In this document: in pieces, positions 13,568 to 27,800 of the stretch
How the letters are laid out: the number at the start of each line of letters is the position of its first letter
How positions within the stretch are numbered: the stretch's first letter is position 1
Source of the DNA: Rallus limicola
Lineage: Eukaryota; Chordata; Aves; Gruiformes; Rallidae
DNA length: 64,000 nucleotides
Direction: 5' to 3'
Assembly: GCA_022605955.1 (NCBI GenBank)
Contig: JAKCOZ010000001.1
Span: 71,306,520-71,370,519 of the forward strand
Translations under genes and position numbers: made by a program
The notes under the pieces: model-generated
Seen by the model: the letters and a program-made list of their open reading frames with translations, nothing else
Told to the model about the DNA's origin: nothing
Databases searched by the model: none

Positions 13568-13990
13568 TGTCCTGCTTTTTGGCCGGGATAGCGTTTATTG
13601 TCACAAGAAGCTGAGACACAGCCAGGACTGCTGACCCAAACTAGCCTAAGGGATATGTATGTATCCATGTATTCCATACTGTATGACCTCATGATCCATA
13701 TATAAGGGGGGGGAGCTAGCTGGGGAGGAGGGGTCGCTGCTGGCAGTGGGTCGGGCATCGGGTTCCAGGCAGTGAGCAAACTGCAAGGTGTATCACGTAC
13801 TTGGTATATTCCGTTACCAGCACTGCTGTTGTTTTCCCCTCCCTCTGCTGTCCCAGTACAACTGCCCTTGGTCCAACCCTTGAGTTTTACCTTTTTTTTT
13901 TCCTTCCCAGTTCTCCTCCCCATCACACCAGGGTGGGGAGGGGTGAACAAGCAGCCATGTCGTGCTCAGCTGGGGCTAAACCACTAAACA
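13568..13990 (+). mobile_element. Solo LTR, same family as the one at 1630, internally deleted
   Basis: It starts tgtcctgc...ggccgggatag and shares gacacagccaggac, gctgacccaaact, ccatactgtatgacctcat and tatataaggggg with the family, then gagttttacc and a ctggggctaaaccac end. It is about 120 bp shorter than the copy at 1630, largely through loss of the early U3 part. It lies opposite to and just beyond the BMAL2 3'UTR. Confidence 0.8.
13699..13705 (+). promoter_or_regulatory. LTR TATA box
   Basis: tatataa before a G-run, at the place where this LTR family carries its TATA element. It would drive transcription rightward, antisense to BMAL2, if active. Confidence 0.5.
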
Positions 13991-14709
13991 TGCCAAGAAG
14001 TAAAAAATACCCTCTCCATACCTCCCCAGAACCACACTGTTACAGGAACAGAAATAAGCACATACTATTTCAACTGTATTAAAAAATATGTATTCATTTC
14101 ATCATAAATATTTACAATTGACACTTTTTTTCTTGCAAGAGGGCTTTAAAGCAGAAAAAGTTACAAATAGTAAAGGGAGACTCTAACAAATGGAGAGCCA
14201 CAATATTGATCACTGACTGCAAAAAAAACTCAAATTTACAGGTTTGGTTTTTATTTTTTAGGGAAATCCAAGAAGAATCCAAAAATAGTGGTTTCACTCT
14301 AGACCATTGTATAAATCCTGTGATAGAATTAATATCCTCCTTCAGTCACAACATCTGCACCATTTTCAAACAAGTCCAGTTAAAAACCAAAAGTATGTTG
14401 AGGAAAGTCTGTAATTTTAAGTTATTTATTTACTGATTTAGCAGTATTAGCTACTGTATTTATTTAGATTTTTTTTACCTTAATGCTCAAAAGCACAGAA
14501 AAAAAATGCATTTTACAATGGGAAAAAAAAAAAAGAAGAAATTCTCAAATTCATTTATACAAATAGAATCCTATCAACTCTTAAAAAGTGCCTGTTTATT
14601 TTACTCACTGTGCTCCATGACATAGCTGAAAATTCATCTTTTGTGAAGAAACACATTTATACTAAACAAAGCTAGAGAACAGATAATTTTGGCCCCGTGT
14701 CTGTAAAAA

Positions 14710-14730
14710 ATAATAATAATAATAATAATT
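14710..14730. repeat. (AAT)n microsatellite
   Basis: About seven tandem AAT units within the probable BMAL2 3'UTR. Confidence 0.95.
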
Positions 14731-14892
14731 AAAGAAAAAATTTGAATGGAGGAAACCACATGCAAGTTCAAGGCAAAACCCCTGCAGCCTCTTAAAAATA
14801 AGTGAATCCAATTAATCTAGCTGCTCTAGAAAATCCGGACGTCACCAAAAAGAATTCCTGGCTTAGCAAAATGATTGATATGTATAAGATAC

Positions 14893-15050
14893 AAAGGCGC
14901 TCTGTCGGAGCGTGGGCACTCGGTGCATGCCAAGAGGCCGGAATTCCTCCCGGGAAGCGCAGTATCCAACGGCAGACGCGGGACATCTAGCGGCTCCCCC
15001 GGCTCTTTGTTCGCACACTTCAGCCTTCGGGGAAGAGAAGAAAGGCGGGT
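14893..15050. other. Isolated CpG-rich patch
   Basis: More than ten CpG dinucleotides in about 160 bp (for example gcagacgcgggacatctagc), inside AT-rich DNA. It lies in the presumed BMAL2 3'UTR. No open frame or known motif explains it. Confidence 0.6.
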
Positions 15051-16428
15051 GACAGGCTGCCCTGCCTACCGCTCACCTCCAGCCTTACAGGGAATGCCGA
15101 AAGTGCTGCTGCTGGTACCCACGTTCAGACGTCTGTATTAAACCCATCTGCATATGGATCAAGTATCTTCCAACGCTTTCCTTTCCTTACCCAAATAATA
15201 AGCCAACAGAAGAACGATGCTTTTATGACACATAATAGATGTGGAAAGTTGTCTGAACCTTTAATACCAGAGATAAAAATAATCACTTTATCTATTAATG
15301 CTATATTGTTCTAATAAAACCTATTAAGTGCTGTGTTCTTTAGTAATTTGCTGTAACTGGGATACAATTCTTGCAAGAGCCACCCCCACCCCAGCCCCCC
15401 CCCCAAGAAAATCATCCTATATAGTATTGACTTACAGGCAGCACTATATTACACAAATATTTTTTCTTTAAAAGTCACAGACTAAAGCAATAGGAAAATC
15501 ACCCTAACCTTTCCAAACCAGAGAGACTATAAAAGATACTATAGAATTTTAACATTTCCCACTAACAGGCGGCGCAAACCTCACTCTGGAACCAATCTAT
15601 CCCAACTCCTCTCGGTGGTAAATAGCCCGTGATGAGACCAAGGTGCTTTATAGCATTACTTTCCTTAAGGTTTCTTTGCACTGCCCCTCTAATACATTAC
15701 AGATAATGCAAAGTAGTAATTAAGATTCTCTGCTCTTTTCTTATGCCCTTGTCATATTTGTACATTGGGAAAGTGACTTTTTTTCCCCTCAAAACATTCT
15801 CCTCTTATTGTTAGGTGATCCAATTCAAATCCTTGCTCTCAGAACCGTAGGCTTTATTTCCACTTTTGACTACAAAAATTGCACTTCTGAAAAGGGGCAA
15901 GGAATCACCAACTGCCTCATTTGAGAATTACAATACCCTATTATACAACTGTAGTGTGTGCAAATCATCATTTCAATGAAATTCAATAGTTACAAACGTT
16001 CTTAAAACTGTGTAAGTACAGCAAGTTCTACAGAAAGTAACATGGATAATCAATAGTCTACCATTGGGAACAAAAGCAATAAATAAAAGTATTCAAACTA
16101 AGGGAAAAAAAAATATTCCTGTACATTGTACAGTACCTTTTGGTTAAAGCTTCTTAGCAAAAATATAGCAATGTGTTTTAAGCATTCCAGTTACAGATGG
16201 TTCAATATTAAAATTTCAAGGTTTCTCCATCATCAAAAAAATATTGCATTTTTTCCATAGGTGCAGCAGAAACTGTTTCTCTCTGAACAAGGCTTCAGTC
16301 TTTAAAAATATATAGACAGTAAGTCTGAATTCAAATGAAACCTTAAAAAAATTATAATACAGTACTGAGGATGTCCGGTTGTTGTGCATTACTGATTTTA
16401 CATTCCTTCTTATCTTGAAAAAGCAACA

Positions 16429-16565
16429 CTAGAGAGCCCACTGTATATCACTGAGTTCAGCTGGGTCGCCAAGCCCTCCATCAGCTTCCAAGTAATTCAT
16501 AAGGGCTGTCATAGCAGTGTCGTCGTTTTCACATATTGCATCGAAGTCCAGCTGAGGATTGCCAC
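16429..16565 (-). CDS. BMAL2: BMAL2 coding exon 17 (C-terminal transactivation segment, residues 580-624 and stop)
   Basis: Codes for [20 protein letters not shown], then [20 protein letters not shown] and QWAL, then TAG. The DDTAM-LMNYLEA-GGLGDP-SDIQW pattern is the conserved BMAL C-terminal activation and CRY-binding segment; BMAL1 ends in a related DLPWPL. Acceptor attcatag; the 3'UTR continues below 16429. Confidence 0.98.
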
Positions 16566-18767
16566 CTATGAAATTATTAACACAGTAATTGTGTGCAGTA
16601 CAAAGCATGAGGAATATGTATTTGGTTTTAGACAGCGCTTTCCTTTGAAGTCGAGGTCACATTTACATGTAAATGTTAAACAAAATAACAAAGTCATAGA
16701 AATAAGGGGCTGTCCGCCGACAGTTCTAAGGACACACATAACTTAAGATGACCTAAATCTTGCCAATCCATTGGACTACCTCCAACTGCCAGCTAATGAA
16801 ACTTGTATCCATGCAGGAAAGCTCATGTCACTGTAGTAGAAAACTCCTTTCTGCTTTACAGCACCTCAGTGGGATACACAGTCATGTACCTGAATTGGTA
16901 TCTGATGGACTCTGCTGGATGAACTCCTCAGGCCTTATGAGTTACCACATGGTAGTTCTAGAAATTAACACTATACCCTGGCCTTCTGCAACAAATGTGA
17001 AATGGTAAAATGCTTTAGCCTAACTATCAATGAAAAATGTTTCCTTGCCTAGCTTAAATTTAAAAACAGTGACATTTATCTTTTCCCCAAACTTACCTGA
17101 GGATTAGCTTTGTTACCTTTGGGTTTTGGGTTTGGTTTTTTTTGTAATATAAAGGTCTCAAAACTAAACTGGAAGAGAGCTACAGGTTATAAATTAATAA
17201 AGCTTAGTAACTGAAATAAAAAAGGAAGACTGAAAAGTTCTAAGAGCTGAAATATGGGGTAAGCCTAAACATTGCTTTTATAGTACTTTGTCTCCTTTGT
17301 TAAAAGTAATATGATGGCATTTTCCTCTTAGAGGGTCAGAGAATCCTCCAGCCAGACAAACTGCTGCCTTAGTGTATGCTTGAAGGAGGGGAAAGGAAAA
17401 AAATGTACTTTTTCTTTCTGAAACCTTGCAACTACCCCTTTGTACTGACTATGCAGAGCTTGTGGTTAAGAAAGAGATGAAGTGCTAGAAGGATACTTTA
17501 CTAATTACAACCAGTTCCCTTATCTTGCACTGAAATACTTTTCCTTACCCATCTCTCTTTTCTGAAGAGAGAACTAGTAAGTACCCAGTTAAAACTGTGG
17601 TCCTGTAACGGGACGTTATTCTTGTCATGAGGTTCAATCACTGATCAAATTTTGCTGTGTGCCTTCCAGCAATAACACATCTGTTTTAAGAGCCTCTTAA
17701 GACAGACAGACAGACAAATCTCTTTATATGGTTTTAAAAGGGGTGCACTTGAAAAACACACCATTTATCAGAAATGCCTTTCCCTGTAACCCCCAAAACA
17801 TCCATAAGAGAAATAAATCTTACTGAGGAGAGGTTCATTATTGGGAAATGGAATAGCACCCTGGTTTTGTTCTGAAGTCTCTAGAACTTCTGTTTCTGAA
17901 GGACATAACTGAATCAGCTCTTTATTTGGCACCTGAAAGAACAGAAGTAGTAAAAGGGACAGAATTAAACCCCAAATTTAGTCACAATTTTTACATTACA
18001 GAAACATTGCAAATTGCCCTGAAAGCTTTAAGAAATATGCATCACCTGGCAGATCTACTGCATTTAAAAATAATGGGGTTTAGTAGCTGACAGAGGACTG
18101 GACTTGGCTTAAGTAAAAGGTGTTAATATCTGTCAAAGGCAGTTCACAGTGATGGCATCTGCTTTATTGAGGGTCTAACTCAATATTCAGCAAATAAATC
18201 TAGCACAACAAATTGTACTGGTACATACTTTCTGCAACTAGTACCATAAACTACAAATTCCCAGTGACATCATGTTTGTCAGTGGTGACACATTCTAGCT
18301 AAAAGATAAAAAAAAAGAAAAGACCCTCATACCTCCCATGTTCTAGATGCATGGAGCTATATGAATTAAAAACTTGTACCTTTTCTATTATTTTGTATCT
18401 TGTTACCATCATGATAAAAATCATTTAATACCACCATTTGTTTCATGTAACACACACATGCAATTCAGCAGGATAGATTTCTTGGGTTGCCCGACTTGTG
18501 TATATTCTACAAGGAAATTATTAAGAGTTTAAATGCTTTACAAAAGCATTTAGAAACAAATGGGATAACAAAGCATGGAATAAAGAAGAACCTTCAACAA
18601 ATACAACAAAGTTATCCCAGTGATGAGATGCTGCATAATTTAGAAAGTTCAGTGTGTATGTGTGTGTGTGTGTATATATATACACACACAATATATATAT
18701 ATACCAATATATATATACACCAATATATATTTTATATATATATTGGGGTGTGTATATATATATATAC

Positions 18768-18801
<34 letters not shown>

Positions 18802-21800
18802 CCCAACTCTTAAGGAGAAAGACTTGGGATAAGGCAGAGGAGAACTGATCCTACAAGGAAAAGAAGAAAAAAAAGGAGGAAACCAAAACAATCCCAAGTG
18901 CAGAATACTATTACTAGAAAATGAAAAAATTGCAATGGGAAGATAAACTGACTTTAAATGGAAAGAAATTTATATTCAAGGAGGTGCTGATGGAGAATAA
19001 AACGTTCATACGGTGCATGATACAGAACACACAATATACTTATGCAGAAAATACATTAGTTATTCCACAGGTATGGTAAATAACTCTGATAATTATAGTT
19101 TGTGGTGCTACCAAGCACTGTGAGATTAGCAGGATGGCACATTTTATCAATGTTTAGAAGACTACTGAAATACATTCAACGTAAAAATCTTAACCATTTT
19201 CAACATACAGCACAGATTTTTAAAAGGGTCTTCAAGTGAGAGAAAACAAGAAGTGGTATTTTGTCTGTCATACTTGAACAGGTGGAAACACTTTTACTCT
19301 CTGACAGTTTTTTAACAAATATTCTCATGCAATCCCAAAGCCAGAAGAGTACTCATGATATGAATCACCTAACAGCCCCTTAAGGCTTGAACTGATGGCC
19401 CCATAAATGAGGTTGGAACTTCTGCTGCTGTCACATTTTCTCAAAAAGCTTTCATAGCTGCCAGGTAATTGGCAATACCTTACACATGCTCTCACAAAAA
19501 CACAAGTCAGGGTAATTTGGTTCACACATTGACTTTGAGCTATTTGACACTGACCTTGTACTTAGATTTTTACAGCTAATGACATACTCACATTGCTGCA
19601 GTTTACGGTTAAAGCTGGAGAAGGTGACTTTCTCAAGAGATGTGATGGGCTTAACTCCCCAGGTGGTGAAGAATGCAACCTAAAATTGTATGTATTAGTT
19701 GATTTACCAATTCACATTGATCATCAACTAAAAAAAGAACCTATATGTTACAGAACCCACCAGACCTCCCCCATGACAAAGCACGAGCCACCTAATCAGA
19801 CACAACATTGTCTTAAATTCTCCTGAAGATTCTAAATTCTCCTGGTCTGAGTTTTGCTAACACGAAACAGCAGAAGACATAAAAAAGGCCATAATTACTT
19901 GAGCACATTTATTTTTCTGTTGAATCACTGGCACTGACAGACCAAAGAGTAACAGGTTTTAGAATTATGCACACTGGGACAAATAGGTACATTTCAAATA
20001 TACACAGAATACAGGCAATACAAGGATGTTCTGCTAAAGGGTGAAGGGAAAACAACACATCCTTCTGATGTTCCTTTTACTATTACTGTTGTACCTGTCT
20101 TTCATATGGTCATGATATCTGAACTACAAGTACAGGCTGCATGCTTGTTACCAGCATTCTTTGAGACACTGCTCGTCCTCCCTCACCAAAGATGCCTGAT
20201 ATGAAACTAACAGTGAAAATGTTGTACAAGGACCCTTTGGACAGCTTGTTCCCATCTCCCCAAAGAAGAATTAGGGCACTCTTGATGCTTCTGTTTTTGC
20301 CACTTCTTCAGATAAATGTGATACAAGATTGGAAGAAAGATAATAAAATGTGTGTATAAACAGCCTATCTTAAATAAGTTATTTGTGTGGAGTATTTGTT
20401 AGTTCCCTGCATCTCAATATCCACCACAGCATTTGATAAGCAGTATTGCCACCTCTAAAAGCTTGGATATAAACTCCAAATTGAACAGATTTATAGCACT
20501 GCTGTGACTGAAATGATCATTCATCAGATGCTAATTTAATTCAGCTATGCTTGCAAATAGAGCTGCAGGCATAGTCCTGAAATCTTTAAAAATACTTGGT
20601 GATGCCTGATGCACAGCTTGAAAACCATCTGTGTCTTTACTGATATTAAAAGAACATGCAGAGCAGATTCAGGTAGTCAATGCTCTCATCCTGTTGAATT
20701 ATGTTTGTAGCCACTACAGTATTTGATGAAAAACAGCTGGTGCTAACCTCAGCTGATGGCTTTTGCCTAGCTTTTGTGGTCCCAGTGTGTACAAGATAAT
20801 AACCTGGTTTCATACAAAAGAAAAATGAAGAAATATCATGAAGTTCTACTCTGCAGTTGGAAAGAGAGAGTGTGCTATTCTGAGTAACCATTCTGGACAA
20901 GTGAACTACATCTTAATGCAACCAACTACATTCAGACTTCTCCAGAAACATTCAGTTGGCCTTCAATGACCAGTTGTATTTGTGAATGCCTCTTCCTCTT
21001 ATAGAGATACAAACTAGTTTCTTTTCTCCTAAGATACAGGACTGTAGGATGAATATTATGCTCGAGATCCCAGTTACACAGTGCAACTGTTCCCTTCCAT
21101 ATCTGCCTTCTTTTGAGAACTGCCCTTCCTTTGGACACAATTATTCTGCATTATTTTGCTCTAAACTATGCTTTCTTTCACCTGCATAGCAGCATCTTGG
21201 TCTATTAGTTTCAGCACAGGTTTATTTCTCAATTGCTAGCATCCATGGACAACTAACAACACTGAAACAAACACAGGTGCACAAGACTAAAATGGCTCAG
21301 ATCACTGTGGCTCATGAAGCTGGCAAGCAAAATCATGTTTACATTCAAAATCTTGTGACATTCAGTCTATTAGGTGGAAAATGAGATGGCTGTTCCCAAA
21401 GAAAGCAACACAGCATTGTTTCAGTTACTAACCCGTGCTCAGGATATGAACATAACCAGGAAAAAGACTAAGTTCAATCAACAACTTGCAGAATAAGGCT
21501 ACCTGATACAGCTTCTTGAGGTGTTCCTTCATCACTGCCAACACTTTCTCAAATATTTGTTCCTGGAAGTAGTTCTTCGAATATAGAACTTAGAGCATTT
21601 TATTTCTCCAAGCAGCCTCACTTTTTAAATTAAAAGCAAGCCTTAACTATCACTGTGATCCTCCTGAAAAGATGTTTTGGCAAGTCAAACAAACCAGGGT
21701 TAACATCCTGCTGCCTTAAACTGCTGCTCCATAAAGGAGTAAAGCCAGGCTTTACTTACACGATGAAGTAAGACAGCTACACAATGAATCTCTGACAAAC

Positions 21801-24800
21801 AGAGGAGCGTGCATCAGGAGCTTCAAGCTTCTAACAGGCAGGCAGACAAGGAAAGTTCTGTTGGTGTTAGTACTGTGGAAGCTGAATGTTTTGATAAACT
21901 CAATTTGCATAAGGTCTATGGCAGACTAGAAAAATCCATTTTTCTTTAGGGATCAGGAAATTAGAACCATTCCTCAAATATCCTAAAGAAACCTCAGTGA
22001 TACCTACAGTAACTGTACAGCTGAGTTCCATTTAAACAGACTGGAAAAATAAAAATTAAAAAAAAAAAAATCCCTTAAACTGGGAAGGTTAATTCAGTAC
22101 CACAATCTTGTCTCCAAACTCCACAAGTCTGCCTGTTGTAATGGATTCTTTTGCTTCCTAAGATTAAAATCTTGCTCTTGTGTGACTCGCTGAACTGTCA
22201 CAAGAGTAATGACTGGGTTTGATCTTCAGACAAAGCTCACACAATTTCCTACAGTTGCTTAGGAAGATGTTGCTCCTGCAGCTGTCGCCTCTGTAGCAGT
22301 ATGAAGAGAAAAAGCATTGCTTATCTTTCTTAAAAAATGCAAACATCAGAACTTTCAAAGGGTAGCTTTGAAGAAAACTTTCCCAGGAATGCATCCATTC
22401 TTTCATCACCCAGCAAATTTATTAATCATCTGTGTAATAAATTGGTTTCCTTAAGCTGATAGCACATATCCTCACATAGATGAGCATTTTCAGCAAGAGT
22501 CAGGTGATCTCATTCAAGAGCATCATACTGAATCATCTAAAACAAGAGTCAAATTAAATTCTTGGGTCATGCCTGGATATTAGCCTTCAGACATGAGAAT
22601 TTCTGCCAACTTACTTCAGTCTACAGAAAGATATAATAAAAAAATTACTCTCCTTCCTTTCTCTGTAGGTGGTACTATTGAGAGGACATTAGCATTGGCA
22701 TTACCAAAACGTAACATCCCAACTTTGCTGTTGAGGATAGCAGTTCTTTTTTTGTTGCCAGTGCTTTTCTTCCTCCTTGCTGGGTAATACCCACAACCTG
22801 CCAACATACTGTGGGATGACTTTAATATTTATCTTTTGAGCAGCAAGCTTCTCATCCCATCACACACTTAAGTGCTTTAGTTTCATATTTCTTTCATTGA
22901 AGATGAATGATTCCCTGTGCAATTTGACTGTTCTAGTGGGACTTCACTGTTAGACAGCAATTCCAAAATATTGAAAATGGAGTAAGAAACATCTACTGCT
23001 GTCACTTCCCACTCTGGCTTTGACTATGCTTTTTACTGCTTCAGAAAGCTAAACATTGTCTTCTGATGAATAAACAACTGAGAATACAACCACACTGCAA
23101 AGAGATGATACATAATCCTGGAATTTGGCCTGGATTTAAAAAGGGGAAATCACACCTAACCAACCTGACAGCCTTCTACCAGAAGGTGACTAGCTTGGTG
23201 GATAAAGAGATAGCATTGGAAGTTATTTACTTTGACTTGAGTGAAACTTTTCACACTGTTTCCCGTAACATCCTCGCAGACAAGCCGGTGAGTCAGACTA
23301 CTACTGAAACAGCAGAAGCTGACTGGTGCTATAGCATGTCAATGTTTGTATAGTTTGGAGGGCAAAAGACTGGAGTGCAGCCCTGCAGAACAAGATCTGA
23401 GGCAGCTTGATTGACTGTAAACTCAATGGGAGTCAACAATGTGCTGCGGTGACCAAGAGGGACGATGGTGTCCTGGGGTGCATCACACACAGCATAGCTA
23501 ACTCATCAAAAGAAGCAGTTGTTCCATTAGACTCAGCGCTGCTGTGGCCTCACCTCAAGTACTTTGCAGTTTTGGGCTCCACAATTTAAGATAGATGTAA
23601 AAATACATGAATTTGTCCAAAGGAGGGAAAGAAAGATGGTGAAAGGACTAGAGGCCGTGACTTAGGAAGAAGAGCTGTTTGTCCAGCTTAGAGGAAAATG
23701 AGGGATGAGTTTATTGCTGTCTACAACTTCCTTACGAAGGACAGCAGAGAACTAAGTACTGATGTCGTCTCTCTGGTGTCCAGTTGTAGGACATGGGGAA
23801 CAGCTTAAAGCTTTATCAAGGGAAGATATTAGGAAAACAGATCTTTACTGAGAGGATAACCAAACACTGGAACAAGCTTCCCAGGGAAGTGGTCATGACC
23901 CCAGACCTCTCGGTGTTTAAATGTTTGGACAATGCTCTTGGATTAATTTTTAGGTTGCCCCATATAAAGTCAGAAGTTGGACTTGATGATCCTAATGGGT
24001 CCCTTTAAACTAAGGATATTCTATAATATGAAACTATTCCTTATCCCTTTACCATTTTTGCCAGAACTGGAACACTTCTTCCTGAAAGATTTAACATTAC
24101 TAGTCTTTCAGGTCCAGTTACGAAAGTGTCAGTGGAAGGAACTACACAGGACCTTAGAATACACTGCTCTGCAGACAAATATTTTTTTTTGGCATTCCTT
24201 TACCTGGAACTAGAAGATCCAAAGTTTCAATTAGCTTCAATATCCCAAACTAACACTTAGATAACTTGTCCTGTGCTGATGAGATGAGAGCATCATTATC
24301 CTATATATGTCTAACAGAAGAGGTTGGGCCTTCTGATAAAACCTTAATTCCTTAAAGAATTGTCACTGAAAACAGACTTTAGCTGTGCATGTGCATCCCA
24401 AAGTCCTTGAATTAGCTGGCTCAGAGACTTTAACAAATGGCAATATGGTGCACAATAACACAGAGTAATAACCTTTCCCTCCACAGACAAGTTAGGCACC
24501 ACTGCGGATGCAGGATACAAAAATATGTCAGGATATCTTCCCATTAAAGTTTTGTTCCTTCCTTTCAAATTCCTTGGCTATGCTATGTACCTGGTAAAAC
24601 TAGTTTTGAAATGGTCAATCTTTAATTAACAATTTGAATCTTGTATGGATTCCCATTTGGAATGACACACTGAGGTTTTGTTTTAATCTGTGGCGTGGTA
24701 CTGGGAAGGAATTGCGCTATCACTTCGGTCTCTGTTCAGGGACAAGACAGGCTATGAAAGTGCTCCACTGGGGACCATTTCAAGGGAAGCTTTCCTAGCA

Positions 24801-27800
24801 GAGGAGTACTATCAGAAATATAAACACAACTCACAGACCACTGATTTTCCATTCCTGAATGGTTTATCTACCCATTTCAACACCATGTTATGGAGCTGCA
24901 TCACAGTGACGTGTGTGAAGTCACAGTTAAGTAATACTTTGTTAATTAACAAAGGAGATGGTGTCCTCAGTACAAAATTATTTATCAACACCAGTGCTGT
25001 GTTTTGCCATACATGGGACTAACACTGGGTTATAATTTGTATCTCATAATGCCACTGCTCAAGCTAAAAATATTTTATACACATAACACAATAAAACTGA
25101 AACAGCCCCACGTAATCACATATAACCCTTCTCCATTGTTACTAAGAAGTCTAATGTATGATGTTAAGCACTTATTACCTTTGCAATTCTAGTATTTCGT
25201 TTGCAATTTCGGTTCCTATACTTCCAGCACCAAGAACTGTTCCAGAGGACATTCCAGGTACACTCACTAAAGACTGTTTTACAGCATCTGCAGTTAAAAA
25301 AAACCCCACAAAATAAAACCTTAAGTTTGAAGCGGTTTTATTACACAGCAAGGAGCAATCACCTCAAGGATTCACTTTAAAGCAGTTCAGAAATTATTTA
25401 ACACACTAACTCATTGGGGAGAGTGTTCTAAGTCTCATTTGAAATAAAAGATAAGTAATATATTTGTGACAACTGCTGATCTCCAGTAATGAAATTAATG
25501 ATTACCACCCCCAGTCTCTCTTACAGACAATTCAAAACACATGAGAAAAAAAAAATCATTACCTTGGACTTTTCACAAACTGAAAGAGGTTATTAAAAAG
25601 AACAACTTTAAAAGCAAAACCAAAAAGCCTTATAGCAAGATGACAAAGTAGCACATAGAAATCCAAACCAATGCATAGCAGAAAGATATTAACAGTACAT
25701 ATATCAGTTGCAGTATTACCCTATATTCTATAGGTAAACTCAGACAGTGCAATTGCATTTCTTCAGAAAACCAAGCAAAATATGAACAGGGTCCATGACA
25801 GGAGCATAATATCCTATCAATCAAATTCCTATCTATAGCAGAAGCTGCTAGAAGGAAAAGATATGCTATGACAGTTATGGGAATTGTATGAATTAGGATC
25901 CTGTGAGTAACTAGAAACTGTCAGAGTTAGCTTTAAAAAAAAAAATGCTTTCTTGCACAACAACATAGAATAAGAAAAATTCCCAGACTGAGTAAGTCTA
26001 AATGTTAATGATTGATCAGGAGGTGAACCTATGGTAACTATAAGAAGCAACACTTACCTTCTGCAGGCTGGGAACCATGGGGCACCTGTTCTTCAGCTGT
26101 CTCATTATGACCTCTAAAATTTAAATAAATTTTAAAAAAAACAAAGAAAAAAAATCAGTAAGTTTTTCAAAGGCAAGACCCAGCATACATATGTTTCATT
26201 TCAGTAAGACTTTACATAGACTAAAAACTAACATCCTCAAACTATTAAAAAAAATAGAGATACTCCTCATATGTTGCAACATTCAATCCTTTGTACTGTT
26301 GTTTCTGAAGCACTGGGTGAAATACTAATTTCTACTTATTCTCCAAATAAAGAAGAAAGACCAATATAGTTGTCTGTGTTTCATGACAAGAGAACAATTT
26401 TTGCTCCTAGGAGGGAGATCAGTTAGCCAAAACCAATTGCCACAAGGACAGGTCAGTAGCTACCTTCTGCCAGCAGCTGCTGCCTTCTCTCCCTCCAGAG
26501 AGCTGCAGATGCCCAAACTCCAGGGCAGGCAAAAGTGGTCCTTGGCTGCTTGGCAGCACAGACTGTCTTAACTGCTCTTCTCTGACTTACTGAGGGAAAA
26601 ATGTGGGCAAAATAGGTGGGTGATGTTGATGTAAAGACACAAAGCACCAACAGAAGGGGCAAAAGGCCCCACTGACAATTTGGTTTAATGGAAATAAAGT
26701 CCCTTCTGTCCCCCCCTCAAAAACCCAGTCATTGGCAAAGATCCTCAGTGTAACTGGAACAATCCAAATTCTGGCTCTGTTGCAAGGGACAGAGAATGAA
26801 AAAAGAAGAACTAAACACACATATTTACTGTTTCACAGGCTCCTCCCTTGCAATGAACTCGGAGAGTACCTTTCTGTCCCGCACTGCGTTACTACAATCT
26901 ATTGACTACACCTCTTCGTGTTCTGATGCATTGCAGGTAGGGTAGTGCTTGAAATTAGGTCATGACACGTGGTCTTGTAAAGCTCAGAAGTAGCAGCACT
27001 AACTTCACATTTTCATTTATTCAGATCTACTTCCCTTAAAAGATCCTTCCTTCCTTTCTAATTTTAGTAAGAAACTTTTTCACTTTTTTTTTTTTCCTCT
27101 ACTGGAAAGAGCGTTTTTTTTCTGAGTTAAATCCATGATTTAAAACCTGAAGTAGAATAACCAGTAAACACAAAGTTCTTCCAGTTTATTCAACCCCTTT
27201 TTGTGCAGTGTTGATGTTTTCTAGCCTTGTTCTGCTAACAGGTTGCTTTCTGTTAATGCTAGCTGTTACTAGGACAAAAATAACATGGAAATTCAAATAA
27301 TAAATTACTTACAATACCACTGTGTTGTTTGATACAATGTACTCCAGTTCTTTGGTCCACGGATTCATGAAACTAAACCACTGACTCTTTAAAGTAACAA
27401 AAGTCCCATCTTTTGCTCTAAATTTGTAGGAATTTGTAAATACTTTTTCTTTATTCTGCAACACTAGATTAGAAATGAAAGTTGTAATCACCATATTTAT
27501 ACTTAGAAAGACAAAAGTTTAAAAAAATAATCTGTTTTATAGCTTAAAAAACCCAAATGGTTTTGATGGCCAGACACACAAATTAAATGGACCCCTGCTA
27601 AAATCAAACTACAATTTCAGCAATCTTATTAACCTTAAATGAAAGCCCAAGTACTAAGCTTCTGCAAACCACTAGTAGGGCAACTCATGACCTGTTGAAT
27701 TCTCATAATCAGTGTCTTTTATTACATGATTAGACACAGACACTCTTCAAGACTCCTTCATCTTTCTTATAAAGAATGGAAGCAGGGTGTTGAAAGAAGC

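Larger units (their letters stand above)
14230..16428 (-). other. BMAL2: Probable BMAL2 3' untranslated region (end not fixed)
   Basis: AT-rich sequence after the stop codon. Candidate AATAAA poly(A) signals on the minus strand (TTTATT on plus) lie at 15853-15858, 14595-14600, 14459-14464, 14425-14430 and 14250-14255, so several 3' ends are possible. Which is used cannot be told from sequence. An (AAT)n repeat and a CpG-rich patch lie inside. The LTR at 13568-13990 sits just beyond. Confidence 0.5.

Noticed and set aside
17933..25178. Direct joining of exon 14 to exon 16
   Set aside because: The phase is wrong: it would read Arg-Cys-Gln-Ile-Lys-Ser-stop. The 88-nt exon at 19592-19679 repairs the frame and matches BMAL2.
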